Below, piece after piece: positions 54,858-63,525 of a stretch of DNA of 64,000 nucleotides (position 1 is the stretch's first letter; each line of letters starts with the position of its first letter). The stretch is from Sphingopyxis sp. JAI108. GTDB taxonomy: Bacteria > Pseudomonadota > Alphaproteobacteria > Sphingomonadales > Sphingomonadaceae. The translations under genes and the position numbers were made by a program. Below the pieces are notes generated by a model. It was not told the DNA's origin, did no database searches, and saw nothing but the letters and a program-made list of their open reading frames with translations. The DNA is taken from positions 372,001-436,000 of the forward strand of contig NZ_JACCCJ010000001.1 in the NCBI RefSeq assembly GCF_013410105.1. The letters are read 5' to 3'.

Positions 54858-55547
54858 TCAATTTTTGTTGGTCGCGACTTCTTCGGGAACGGCGAGACCG
54901 TTCTTCAGCATCACCGGGACCTGGCTGAAGGTGAAGAGGAAGGAGAGGGCGGTGACGCCCCAGACCTTGATCGTCAGCCACAGGTCGAAGCTCATCTGCT
55001 TCGCCTGGATCATCTCGTACATCACGTGGTTGGCGATGCCGAGCGCCGCAAAGAACAGACCCCAGTTGCGCGACAAGAGCAGCCAGCCGCGGTCGGTGAG
55101 CCCTTCGAGCGCCGATTGGAGCAGATATTTGAGCATCGGCCGTTTGAACCACCAGCCGCCGAGCAACAACACCGCAAAGGTGCCATAGATGATCGTCGGC
55201 TTCATCACGATGAAGCGCTCATCGTGGAACCAGATGGTGAGCGCGCCGAAGCCGAGGACGAGGATGCTCGACATCCACAGCATCGGCGAAATCCTGCCGA
55301 GCTTCCATTTCGACACCGCCATCGCGATGATGATCGCGACCATGAAGGCGATCGTGCCCTTGATCGCGGCGGTGGTCGCGGCGAACGCGCCTTCGCCTCC
55401 GGAAGCGAATTTATAGGCGAGGAAGAAGACGAGCAAAGGCCCGAAATCGATCACGAAGTTGAGCCAGCCATGCTTCGCTGGCGGCGGCGGCGGGACCGTT
55501 TCAGGACCGCCTGGAAGCTGGTCGATCTGGTCGAGCTGATCGCTCAT
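54858..55547 (-). CDS. yciB: inner-membrane septation protein YciB/IspZ
   Basis: 229 aa. A Pro-rich N-terminal tail of 27 residues, then about five to six membrane segments with FVIDFGPLLVFFLAY, typical of the septation protein A family. Family role in envelope shape or septation. It overlaps ftsY by 4 bp and is the last gene of dapF-mtaB-ftsY-yciB. Confidence 0.92.
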   Translation of the reverse strand: MSDQLDQIDQLPGGPETVPPPPPAKHGWLNFVIDFGPLLVFFLAYKFASGGEGAFAATTAAIKGTIAFMVAIIIAMAVSKWKLGRISPMLWMSSILVLGFGALTIWFHDERFIVMKPTIIYGTFAVLLLGGWWFKRPMLKYLLQSALEGLTDRGWLLLSRNWGLFFAALGIANHVMYEMIQAKQMSFDLWLTIKVWGVTALSFLFTFSQVPVMLKNGLAVPEEVATNKN

Positions 55548-56470
55548 CGGATATTTCCTGCAATGATGCCCGCAATCTCGTCGGCATCGAACGGGCGAAG
55601 GTCGTCGATGGTTTCGCCGATGCCGATCGCGTGGATCGGAAGCCCGTGGCGCTCGGCCGCGGACACGAGCACGCCGCCGCGCGCGGTGCCGTCGAGCTTG
55701 GTCATGACAAGGCCTGTCACGCCCGCGACCTCGCGGAACACGTCGATCTGCGCCAGCGCATTCTGCCCCGTCGTCGCGTCGAGCACGAGCACGACATCGT
55801 GCGGCGCGGCGGGATTGAGGCGGCCGAGCACGCGCTTGATCTTGGCAAGCTCGTCCATCAGCTCGCGCTTGTTCTGAAGGCGGCCGGCGGTGTCGACGAT
55901 CAGCACGTCGATCCCCGTCGCGGTCGCCTGTTTCACCGCATCGAACACGATGCCCGCGCTGTCGCCGCCTTCGGGGCCCGCCATGATCGGCACGCCGAGC
56001 CGTTCGGCCCAGACCTTGAGCTGCCCGATCGCGGCGGCGCGGAAGGTGTCGCCCGCGACGAGCATCACGCCATAATCCTGTTCCTGGAACAGGTGCGCGA
56101 GCTTGGCGATCGTCGTGGTCTTGCCCGACCCGTTGACCCCGATCACCAGGATGACCTGCGGTCGCGGAAAGGCGTCGATGTCGAGCGGTTCGGCGACGGG
56201 GCGCAGCACCGTGGCGATTTCGTCGGCGACGATCTTCCTCAGCTCCTCGACTCCACCTGCCACCGCATCGCGGCGGGCGGCGAGTCGGTCGCGGATGCGC
56301 GCGGCCGTCGCGGGGCCGAGGTCGGCGGTGATCAGCGCTTCCTCGATCCGGTCGAGATCCTCCTCATCCAGCCGCGCCTTGCCGGTCAGCCCCGCGAGAT
56401 TTTCGCCGAGCCGTTCAGAGGTGCGGCGAAAGCCGCCGAGCAGCCGTTCGCTCCAGCTTTGGCCTGTCAT
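55544..56470 (-). CDS. ftsY: signal recognition particle receptor FtsY
   Basis: 308 aa. Only the NG GTPase domains: N domain to about residue 95, P-loop GVNGSGKTTT (near 108-117), G3 DTAGRLQNK, G4 TKLDGTARGG. The acidic A domain of E. coli FtsY is absent, as in other Alphaproteobacteria; a short amphipathic N-terminus (SWSERLLGGFRRTSERL) probably does membrane contact. Its partner Ffh is at 60733-62190. 4-bp overlap with mtaB and yciB. Confidence 0.95.
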   Translation of the reverse strand: MTGQSWSERLLGGFRRTSERLGENLAGLTGKARLDEEDLDRIEEALITADLGPATAARIRDRLAARRDAVAGGVEELRKIVADEIATVLRPVAEPLDIDAFPRPQVILVIGVNGSGKTTTIAKLAHLFQEQDYGVMLVAGDTFRAAAIGQLKVWAERLGVPIMAGPEGGDSAGIVFDAVKQATATGIDVLIVDTAGRLQNKRELMDELAKIKRVLGRLNPAAPHDVVLVLDATTGQNALAQIDVFREVAGVTGLVMTKLDGTARGGVLVSAAERHGLPIHAIGIGETIDDLRPFDADEIAGIIAGNIR

Positions 56471-57783
56471 GCCGCGATATCCTTTGCTTCGATTGGTGTG
56501 GCGATCATGCGGTCGCCGTCGCGCGCCATCAAGCGCACGTCGATGAGGGTGCCCGGCGCCGCCGGTGCGGCCAGCGCCAGCGACGCGAAGTTTTCGGCGT
56601 GGCCCGTCGCCCCGTCGCGCTCGACGAGCATCGATGCGGTGCCGCCAATCTGCGTATCGAGCCAGTCCTGCCGCCGCCGCGCATTGGCCTCGCGCAGGAT
56701 TGCGGCACGCTCGCGCGCCAACGCGCGCCCGACCTGCGGCATCCGCGCGGCGGGCGTCCCGGCGCGGGGGCTGTAGGGAAAGATATGGCCGAAGACGATG
56801 TCGCAATCGTCGATCAGCGCCAGCGAGTTCGCGAACATCGCCTCATCCTCGGTGGGGAAGCCAGCGATCAGGTCGGCGCCGATGGCGATGTCGGGGCGTG
56901 CGGCCTTCAATCGCTCGATCAGTGCGACGGCGTCGGCGCGGCGGTGGCGGCGCTTCATCCGTGTCAGCACCATATCGTCGCCCGCCTGCAGCGACAGGTG
57001 GACGTGCGGCATCACGCGCGGCTCCTCTGTTAGCAGCGCGAACAGTGCGTCGTCGATGCGATGGGGGTCGAGCGACGAGAGGCGGAGGCGTTCGACCGGC
57101 AGCGCCAGCAAGGCCTCGACCAGCGCGGCGAGCGTCGTGCCGCTGTCGTCGCCATAGCTCGCCAGATCCACCCCGGTCAGGATGATCTCGCGCTGCCCGC
57201 GTGTCAGCGCGGTTTGTGCGGATGCAACCGCCGCATCGACGCTCGCCGACCGTGCGGTGCCGCGTGCCAGCACCGTCGCGCAGAAGGTGCAGCTGTGCGA
57301 GCAGCCGGTCTGGACGCCGAGAAACGCACGGGCGTGGCCGGCTCCCGAGAGGGCTGGGGTATAGGAAAGTCCCGTGTCCCCGCGAAGGCGGGGACCCATC
57401 TCCTGCGGGCTCGAAATGGCACGGGCGGGAGATGGCCCCCCGCCTTCGCGGGGGAACCGGGAAGAGGATGAACGATAACTCTCGGTCAGCCCCTTGGCAT
57501 CGTTGCGCACTACCCGCGCGCCCATTTCGGCAAAAGTCTCGGCTTCCAGTTCCGCCGCGCACCCGGTCACCACGACCTCGGCGCCCCGACGCTCGCGCAG
57601 CGCGCGGCGTACCGCCTGCCGCGCCTGCCGCACTGCCTCGTCGGTCACCGCGCAGCTGTTGAAGACGATCGTGCCCTGCGCACCCGCGGCCTTGATGGCC
57701 GACCGAATGGCCTCGCCCTCGGCGATGTTCAGCCGGCAACCGAAATTGACGACCTCCTGCCGGTCGACGAGGAAAGCGCTCAT
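56467..57783 (-). CDS. mtaB: tRNA methylthiotransferase MtaB with in-frame palindromic insert
   Basis: 438 aa. N-terminal UPF0004 domain with Cys16, Cys44 and Cys75 (cluster ligands), radical-SAM CSHSCTFC (161-168), and TRAM-like C-terminus. It adds methylthio to t6A37 in tRNAs reading ANN codons. Residues about 109-137 (SRFPREGGGP...RLRGDTG) come from a palindromic repeat inserted between the two domains without breaking the frame. Overlaps dapF and ftsY by 4 bp each. Confidence 0.93.
   Translation of the reverse strand: MSAFLVDRQEVVNFGCRLNIAEGEAIRSAIKAAGAQGTIVFNSCAVTDEAVRQARQAVRRALRERRGAEVVVTGCAAELEAETFAEMGARVVRNDAKGLTESYRSSSSRFPREGGGPSPARAISSPQEMGPRLRGDTGLSYTPALSGAGHARAFLGVQTGCSHSCTFCATVLARGTARSASVDAAVASAQTALTRGQREIILTGVDLASYGDDSGTTLAALVEALLALPVERLRLSSLDPHRIDDALFALLTEEPRVMPHVHLSLQAGDDMVLTRMKRRHRRADAVALIERLKAARPDIAIGADLIAGFPTEDEAMFANSLALIDDCDIVFGHIFPYSPRAGTPAARMPQVGRALARERAAILREANARRRQDWLDTQIGGTASMLVERDGATGHAENFASLALAAPAAPGTLIDVRLMARDGDRMIATPIEAKDIAA
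57375..57457. repeat. palindromic repeat inserted in mtaB coding sequence
   Basis: GTCCCCGCGAAGGCGGGGAC (57375-57394) and CCCCCGCCTTCGCGGGGG (57437-57454) are inverted copies, with a second pair CCATCTCC / GGAGATGG inside. About 83 bp. Typical of intergenic palindromes in sphingomonads, but here it is read as part of MtaB. Confidence 0.85.
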
Positions 57784-58586
57784 CCGAACTGCGCCCAGTC
57801 GGTCTCGCCCTCATAGACGCGCGTCGCGGCGCCGCTCATCACGATCGGCGCGCCCGGCGCCCAGCGGATCACGAGGTCGCCGCCGGGCAGCGATACCGTC
57901 ACCGGCGACTGGACCAGCCCCGCTCGGATCGCCGCGACCGCGGTCGCGCACGCGCCGGTCCCACAGGCCTGCGTCAGCCCGACGCCGCGTTCCCACACGC
58001 GCAGCTGCAACTGATTCTCGCCGTCGAGGCTCGCGACATTGACGTTGACGCGCTCGGGAAACAGCGGGTCGGTCTCGATCCGCGGGCCCAATTCGTCCAG
58101 CGCGACGGCGTCCGCTTCGGGCACGAAAAAGACGATATGCGGATTGCCGACATTGACCGCGGCGCCATGCTCCAGTTCGTCCCACGCGACGGGCATGTCG
58201 CGCGTGTCCATCGGCATCGCGAGCGGGATATGCTCCCAGTCGAACACGGGCTCGCCCAGCGTGACTTCGGCGCCGCCATCGGCCGGGGTGACGCGCAGCA
58301 TGCCGCCCAGCGTCTCGATCACCGCGGGCTTGCCGATCAGTGTCGCGACACAGCGCGTCGCATTGCCGCACGCCTCGACCTCGCCGCCATCGGCGTTGAA
58401 GATGCGCATCTTTACGTCGGCGCTCGCCGACGGTTCGAGCAGGATCAGCTGGTCGCACCCGATGCCGTGGCGGCGATCGGCGATCGCGTGCGCGCGCGCC
58501 GGCGTCATTTCGACGGGCTGCGCGCGCGCGTCGATCACGACAAAGTCGTTGCCCAGGCCGTGCATCTTGGTGAAGCGGTCTGCCAT
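57780..58586 (-). CDS. dapF: diaminopimelate epimerase
   Basis: 268 aa. The two catalytic cysteines are Cys73 (EACGNATRC) and Cys208 (QACGTGACA). N-terminus KMHGLGNDFVVID is diagnostic. It makes meso-diaminopimelate for lysine and peptidoglycan. First gene of the dapF-mtaB-ftsY-yciB chain, overlapping mtaB by 4 bp. Confidence 0.97.
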   Translation of the reverse strand: MADRFTKMHGLGNDFVVIDARAQPVEMTPARAHAIADRRHGIGCDQLILLEPSASADVKMRIFNADGGEVEACGNATRCVATLIGKPAVIETLGGMLRVTPADGGAEVTLGEPVFDWEHIPLAMPMDTRDMPVAWDELEHGAAVNVGNPHIVFFVPEADAVALDELGPRIETDPLFPERVNVNVASLDGENQLQLRVWERGVGLTQACGTGACATAVAAIRAGLVQSPVTVSLPGGDLVIRWAPGAPIVMSGAATRVYEGETDWAQFG

Positions 58587-58696
58587 AGTCCGCGCATGTA
58601 AGGGCGCGCGGCCGCGAAGTCTAGCGAGCCATATGGGCCTTCCCCCTGATGGAGGAAGGATATGCAGCCTTATCGCGAAGCGATTGGGCGGAGCTG

Positions 58697-58754
58697 GATG
58701 GGGGTGACGGCGCGTCCGCGCGCCGCCGCTTCAGGACGAGGGCGCACCCCCATC
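58697..58754. repeat. inverted repeat in the dapF / GGDEF-EAL gap
   Basis: GATGGGGGTG (58697-58706) and CACCCCCATC (58745-58754) are perfect 10-bp arms with a GC-rich centre. The rest of the 232-bp gap holds a looser pair of CCTTCCCCC / GGGGAAGG boxes; no gene seen. Confidence 0.5.
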
Positions 58755-58818
58755 GCTGCGACCAAGCCAGCAAGCTGGCAAGTCTCGCTGCTTCCCCCAT
58801 CGAGGGGAAGGAAGAGGG

Positions 58819-60462
58819 TTACGCCGACTTGCGCAGCGGTTCGGCGTCGCTGGTGTCGGAGCGCGTGTCCGGCCCCAGGGGCGGCACCATCGGCGCGCGG
58901 AGCAGGCCGCGGTCGGCCAGCAGCCGTTCGGTGTCGGCCGCCGAAGAGGCGCGGCCGAAATACCAGCCTTGGCCTTTCGAGCAACCGAGCCGCGTCAGTT
59001 CGATCGCGGTCGCCTCATCCTCGACGCCTTCGGCGGTGATCGGCATCGCCAGGCTCTCGCCCAGCCGCACGATCGCGACGACGATGGCTTGGGCATCGGG
59101 GCTGCCACGCATCGCGGCGATGAAGCTGCGGTCTATCTTGATCCGGTCGAAGGGCAGCGCGCGGAGGTGCGACAGCGAGCTGTAGCCGGTGCCGAAATCG
59201 TCGAGGCTGAGCGATACGCCCTGATTCTTGAGGCTGGTGACGATCGAACGCACCAGCGGCAGATTCTCGAACAGCGAGCTTTCGGTGATCTCGACCTCGA
59301 GCTGCGCGGCCGGGAAGCCCGTTTCGACGAGCAGCTTGGTCAGCTTCTGGCTGAACCACGGATCCTTCAGCTGCTGCGGCGAGATATTGACCGCAAGCAT
59401 GAGCGACGGGTCCCAGCGCTTGGCGATCTCCATCGCTTCGCGGATCACCTTCAACGACAATTCGCCGATCAGGCCGCTTTCCTCGGCCACGGGGATGAAG
59501 CGTTCGGGCGGGATCATGCCATATTCGGGCGATTCCCAGCGCATCAGCATCTCGAAGCCGATCAGCCGCCCGCTGGCGATATCGACCTGCGGCTCGAAAT
59601 GCGGGACGAACTCGCCGCGCGGCATGCCGTCGCGAATGCCCGTTTCGATCTGGTTGCGAACCTGCACCGCCATCTCCATGCCGGTCTCGAACCAGCAAAA
59701 GCGGTTCCGGCCCTCGTCCTTGCAATGATACATGGCGATGTCGGCCTGGCGGACCATCGTTTCCATCGTCATGCTCGCCTCATGGGCGAGCGATATGCCG
59801 AGCGACGCCCCGACCCGGATCTGCTGCGCGTCATGCGCGACAACATTGTCGAGCGCCATGACGAGTTCGGCGGCCAGCGCATCGATATCGGCGCGTGCCG
59901 AGGGTTCGAAGGCGAGCATCGCGACGAATTCGTCGCCGCCGAGCCGCGCCTTGGTCGCATTGGGCGGCAAGACGGCGGAGATGCGTTCGGCGGCGACCTG
60001 CAATACGCGATCGCCCGCAGCGTGACCGTGAATGTCGTTGACCGTCTTGAAATGATCGAGATCGAGCAGGAACAGCGCCACATGGCGCTTTTCGGCGATC
60101 GCGCTTGCGATCTGCCGCTGTCCCGTCGCGAGCAGCGCGCGGCGGTTGAGGAAGCCGGTCAGCGGATCGGTGTCGGCAAGGTAGCGCGCGCGCTGTTCGG
60201 CTTCGGTGCGTTCGATGATTTCGCGGTTGAGATCCTTGTAGCGGCGCCAGCCGAACAGGATCAGCGCGATGTTGAGCACGAGCGCCGTGGCGAGCGCGCG
60301 ATCGGGCCCGCCGCCGATGCCGATCAGCGCGCGAACCGCCGCCTGCATCACGGTGCTGCCCGTGCCAACGAAGAGCAGGATCGCTGCGACGACGATGCCG
60401 CCGGCGATGATGTCGCGTTTGGCGCCCTCACTGCGGTCGAATTGCTTCGGCGTCGATGTCAT
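58819..60462 (-). CDS. membrane-anchored GGDEF-EAL c-di-GMP protein
   Basis: 547 aa. Two membrane segments (residues about 25-45 and 55-75), a short coiled coil, GGDEF domain with intact GGDEF (near 172-176), and an EAL domain. The EAL signature reads FEMLMRW (EML), but later catalytic motifs DDFGTGYSSL and KIDRSF are intact, so phosphodiesterase activity is likely but not certain. The protein has no obvious sensor domain besides the membrane part. The start ATG 60462 is chosen by the conserved N-terminal end. Divergent from ffh. Confidence 0.9.
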   Translation of the reverse strand: MTSTPKQFDRSEGAKRDIIAGGIVVAAILLFVGTGSTVMQAAVRALIGIGGGPDRALATALVLNIALILFGWRRYKDLNREIIERTEAEQRARYLADTDPLTGFLNRRALLATGQRQIASAIAEKRHVALFLLDLDHFKTVNDIHGHAAGDRVLQVAAERISAVLPPNATKARLGGDEFVAMLAFEPSARADIDALAAELVMALDNVVAHDAQQIRVGASLGISLAHEASMTMETMVRQADIAMYHCKDEGRNRFCWFETGMEMAVQVRNQIETGIRDGMPRGEFVPHFEPQVDIASGRLIGFEMLMRWESPEYGMIPPERFIPVAEESGLIGELSLKVIREAMEIAKRWDPSLMLAVNISPQQLKDPWFSQKLTKLLVETGFPAAQLEVEITESSLFENLPLVRSIVTSLKNQGVSLSLDDFGTGYSSLSHLRALPFDRIKIDRSFIAAMRGSPDAQAIVVAIVRLGESLAMPITAEGVEDEATAIELTRLGCSKGQGWYFGRASSAADTERLLADRGLLRAPMVPPLGPDTRSDTSDAEPLRKSA

Positions 60463-60732
60463 ATGAATTTGTCCCACCCTTGCGGGCTTTATGGAGCGAA
60501 GCGGTGAAATTTGGGTTAAGTGTGCCACCGCCGTGTCGTTCGCGCGCGTATGGCGGCCGCGGCTTGCCTTCGACGCCGCTTTTGCGTAAAGGCCGCCGCG
60601 TCCGCGCGCATTTTGCGTTCGGGCAGACACGACATCCGCGACGGAAACACTGTCCACGGATACCGCTGGTTGGCGAGGTTTCGCTCACCGGCGTGTTTTG
60701 CATTGCGGGCGTCGTAGGCAAGGATTTTGGCT

Positions 60733-62190
60733 GTGTTCGATAGTTTGAGCAATCGGCTTGGCGATGTTTTCGGGAAGCTCCGCGGTCGCGGTGCGCTGAC
60801 CGAGGCCGACGTGCGCGCCGCGATGCGCGAAGTGCGAATCGCCTTGCTCGAAGCCGACGTCGCCCTGCCCGTCGTGCGCAGCTTTATCGATCAGGTCACG
60901 GACCTCGCGATCGGCGCCAATGTCCTGCGTTCGGTCACCCCGGGGCAACAGGTCGTCAAGATCGTCAGCGATGCGCTGACCGAAATGCTCGGCTCCGAAA
61001 CCGCCGAACTCGACCTTGCCGTCACCCCGCCCGCGGTGATCATGATGGTCGGCCTGCAGGGCTCGGGCAAGACGACGACGACCGCGAAGATCGCGAAGCG
61101 GCTCAAGGAAAAAGAGCGCAAGAAGGTGCTGATGGCGTCGCTCGACGTCAATCGCCCCGCCGCGCAGGAACAGCTCGCCGTCCTCGGCACCCAGATCGAC
61201 GTCGCGACCCTCCCGATCGTCGCCGGCCAGCAGCCGGTCGAGATCGCGCAGCGCGCGCTGCAGGCCGCGAAGCTCCAGGGCTATGACGTGCTGATGCTCG
61301 ACACCGCGGGCCGCCTCCACGTCGACCAGCAGCTGATGGACGAGATGCAGGCGGTGTCGCGCACCGCCAATCCCGCCGAAACCCTGCTCGTCGTCGACAG
61401 CCTGACCGGTCAGGACGCGGTGCAGGTCGCGCAGCGCTTCACCGATCAGGTGCCGCTCACCGGCGTCGTCCTCACCCGCATGGACGGTGACGCGCGCGGT
61501 GGTGCCGCGCTCTCGATGCGCGCGGTCACCGGCAAGCCGATCAAGTTCGCGGGCACGGGCGAGAAACTCGACGGGCTCGAGCTGTTCCAGCCGTCGCGTA
61601 TCGCGGGCCGCATCCTCGGCATGGGCGACGTCGTCAGCCTTGTCGAGCGCGCCGCCGAAACGATCCAGGCCGAAGAGGCCGAGGCGATGGCGGCGAAGAT
61701 GGCCAAGGGCCAGTTCGACCTCAACGATCTTCGCACGCAGCTCAACCAGATGCGCCGCATGGGCGGCCTCGGTGCGCTCGCGGGGATGATCCCGGGCCTC
61801 AAAAAGGCGCAGGTCGCCGCGGCGCAGAGCGGCGCCGACGACAAGACGCTCGTTCATTTCGACGCGATCATGGGGTCGATGACCCCCAAGGAGCGCGCGA
61901 AGCCCGAAATTCTGACCGCGAAACGCAAGATCCGCATCGCCAACGGATCGGGCACCACGGTGCAGCAGGTCAACAAGGTGCTGAAAATGCACCAGGAAAT
62001 GTCCAGCGCGATGAAGAAGATCCGCAAGATGGGCGGGCTCAAGGGCCTTGGCGCGCTGTTCGGCAAGGGCGGCGGCATCCCCGGAATGGGCGGAATGGGC
62101 GGAATGGGCGGCGGTGGTGGCCTCCCCGGTCTCAGTGGAGGCGGGTCGATCCCGCCCGAGCTCGCTAATTTGATGAATAAAAAGAAATAA
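60733..62190 (+). CDS. ffh: signal recognition particle protein Ffh
   Basis: 485 aa. N domain, P-loop GLQGSGKTTTT (near 107), DTAGRLH, TRMDGDARGG, then the Met-rich M domain binding signal sequences and 4.5S RNA. The C-terminus is a Gly/Met-rich tail with repeated GGM units. GTG 60733 chosen: AAGGA lies 9 nt upstream, while the TTG at 60727 would be only 3 nt from it. Followed by rpsP and rimM, the usual order. Confidence 0.96.
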   Translation: MFDSLSNRLGDVFGKLRGRGALTEADVRAAMREVRIALLEADVALPVVRSFIDQVTDLAIGANVLRSVTPGQQVVKIVSDALTEMLGSETAELDLAVTPPAVIMMVGLQGSGKTTTTAKIAKRLKEKERKKVLMASLDVNRPAAQEQLAVLGTQIDVATLPIVAGQQPVEIAQRALQAAKLQGYDVLMLDTAGRLHVDQQLMDEMQAVSRTANPAETLLVVDSLTGQDAVQVAQRFTDQVPLTGVVLTRMDGDARGGAALSMRAVTGKPIKFAGTGEKLDGLELFQPSRIAGRILGMGDVVSLVERAAETIQAEEAEAMAAKMAKGQFDLNDLRTQLNQMRRMGGLGALAGMIPGLKKAQVAAAQSGADDKTLVHFDAIMGSMTPKERAKPEILTAKRKIRIANGSGTTVQQVNKVLKMHQEMSSAMKKIRKMGGLKGLGALFGKGGGIPGMGGMGGMGGGGGLPGLSGGGSIPPELANLMNKKK

Positions 62191-62231
62191 TCTGACCCGA
62201 CTTTAAACGTTAAACTCTGAAGGAAAATATC

Positions 62232-62903
62232 ATGGCTACCTCCATACGCCTCGCTCGCGGCGGTTCTAAAAAGCGTCCTTATTACAAGATCGTCGTTGCC
62301 GATTCGCGCAGCCCGCGCGACGGCCGCTTCATCGAGCGTATCGGCAGCTACAACCCGCTGCTCGCCAAGGACAGCCCCGAGCGCGTGAAGCTCGACACCG
62401 AGCGCGCGAAGCACTGGCTCTCGGTCGGCGCGCAGCCGAGCGACCGCGTCGCCCGCTTCCTCGATGCCGCGGGCATCAAGGAACGCGCCGCGCGCAACAA
62501 CCCGAACAAGGCGGTCCCGGGCGAAAAGGCCAAGGAACGCGCCGAGGAGAAGGCCGCGAAGCTGGCTGAAGCCGAAGAAGCCGCAGCCGCTGCTGCCGCC
62601 GCTCCGGCGCCGGAACCCGAAGCTGCTGAAGAAGCGGCTCCGGCTGAAGAAGCTGCCGCTGAAGACGTCGTGGCCGAAGAAGCCGCTGCTCCTGCCGCCG
62701 CTGAATCGGACGCAACCGGTTCGGTGAAGAGCGAAGACACCGCCGAAGCGGTTGCCGAAGCCGTCGCCGACGAAACCCCGGCCGATGCGACCGCCGAAGA
62801 CGCGACCGCGATCGCCGAGGAAGTCGCCGAAGGCGGCCCGGTGGCTCCCGACGCCGAAGACGCGCCTGCTGAAGAAGCTGGCGAAGAAAAGGCCGAAGGC
62901 TAA
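62232..62903 (+). CDS. rpsP: 30S ribosomal protein S16 with long acidic Ala/Glu tail
   Basis: 223 aa. Residues 1-85 are normal S16 ([22 protein letters not shown]). From about residue 95 a low-complexity tail of Ala, Glu, Pro and Asp ([10 protein letters not shown] type) runs to the end, more than doubling the length. The tail is strongly acidic, opposite to the tail of L21 in this window. GAAGGAA lies before the ATG; rimM follows by 3 bp. Confidence 0.97.
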   Translation: MATSIRLARGGSKKRPYYKIVVADSRSPRDGRFIERIGSYNPLLAKDSPERVKLDTERAKHWLSVGAQPSDRVARFLDAAGIKERAARNNPNKAVPGEKAKERAEEKAAKLAEAEEAAAAAAAAPAPEPEAAEEAAPAEEAAAEDVVAEEAAAPAAAESDATGSVKSEDTAEAVAEAVADETPADATAEDATAIAEEVAEGGPVAPDAEDAPAEEAGEEKAEG

Positions 62904-62906
62904 GCC

Positions 62907-63416
62907 TTGGCCGACGCGAATCGCCCCGTCACCCTCGCCGCCATCGCCGGCGCGCATGGGGTGCGGGGCGAGGTGCGTCTCAAATTGTTCGGCGAAGGCG
63001 CGGAGGCTCTCCGCGCCTTTTCCGTTTTTGAGGCAGGGGGGCGCAAGCTGACCCTGAAGTCGGTGCGCCCCGCCAATCAGGGCGCGGTCGCGACCTTTGC
63101 CGAGGTTACCGACCGCAGCGGCGCCGAGGCGCTGCGCGGCACCTTGCTCACCGTCCCGCGCTCGGCACTGCCGCCCTTGGGCGAGGGCGAATATTATCAT
63201 CACGACCTGCTCGGGCTGCCGTGCGTGTCGACCGACGGCCAAGCCATCGGCCATGTCGCCGCGGTCGAGAATTTCGGCGCGGGCGACATCCTCGAAATCG
63301 AGAAGTCGGCCGAGCCCGGCAAAAAGCCCGTGCGCTTCATGGTGCCGATGACTGCGCAGGCGGTACCGGCGTGGACCGACGACGGCGTCACCGTGAACGC
63401 GGCGTTCGTCGAGTAA
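62907..63416 (+). CDS. rimM: 16S rRNA processing protein RimM
   Basis: 169 aa. N-terminal domain with AAIAGAHGVRGEVRLK, the second PRC-barrel domain with GEYYHHDLLGLPC, and VPMTAQAVPAW near the end. It helps mature the 30S head. The start is TTG 62907 (LADANRP...), 3 bp after rpsP. trmD, which commonly follows, is not next here; a repeat and a hydrolase gene are. Confidence 0.95.
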   Translation: MADANRPVTLAAIAGAHGVRGEVRLKLFGEGAEALRAFSVFEAGGRKLTLKSVRPANQGAVATFAEVTDRSGAEALRGTLLTVPRSALPPLGEGEYYHHDLLGLPCVSTDGQAIGHVAAVENFGAGDILEIEKSAEPGKKPVRFMVPMTAQAVPAWTDDGVTVNAAFVE

Positions 63417-63433
63417 CCGCTCGCCCTAAAAGT

Positions 63434-63517
63434 CCGTTCGCCCTGAGCTTGTCGAAGGGCCGCTCTTCCTTTCTATGTCGGGGAAGGACTGTGCTTCGAC
63501 AAGCTCAGCACGAACGG
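63434..63517. repeat. palindromic repeat, family B copy 2
   Basis: CCGTTCGCCCTGAGCTTGTC...GAAGGGC and GTGCTTCGACAAGCTCAGCA...CGAACGG, inverted arms. The right end (AACGG) runs into GGAGG, the ribosome-binding site of the next gene. Confidence 0.85.
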
Positions 63518-63525
63518 AGGTTTGG

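Noticed and set aside
62560..62900. Possible minisatellite
   Set aside because: Coding sequence of the acidic S16 tail; frame kept throughout with no exact repeat unit.
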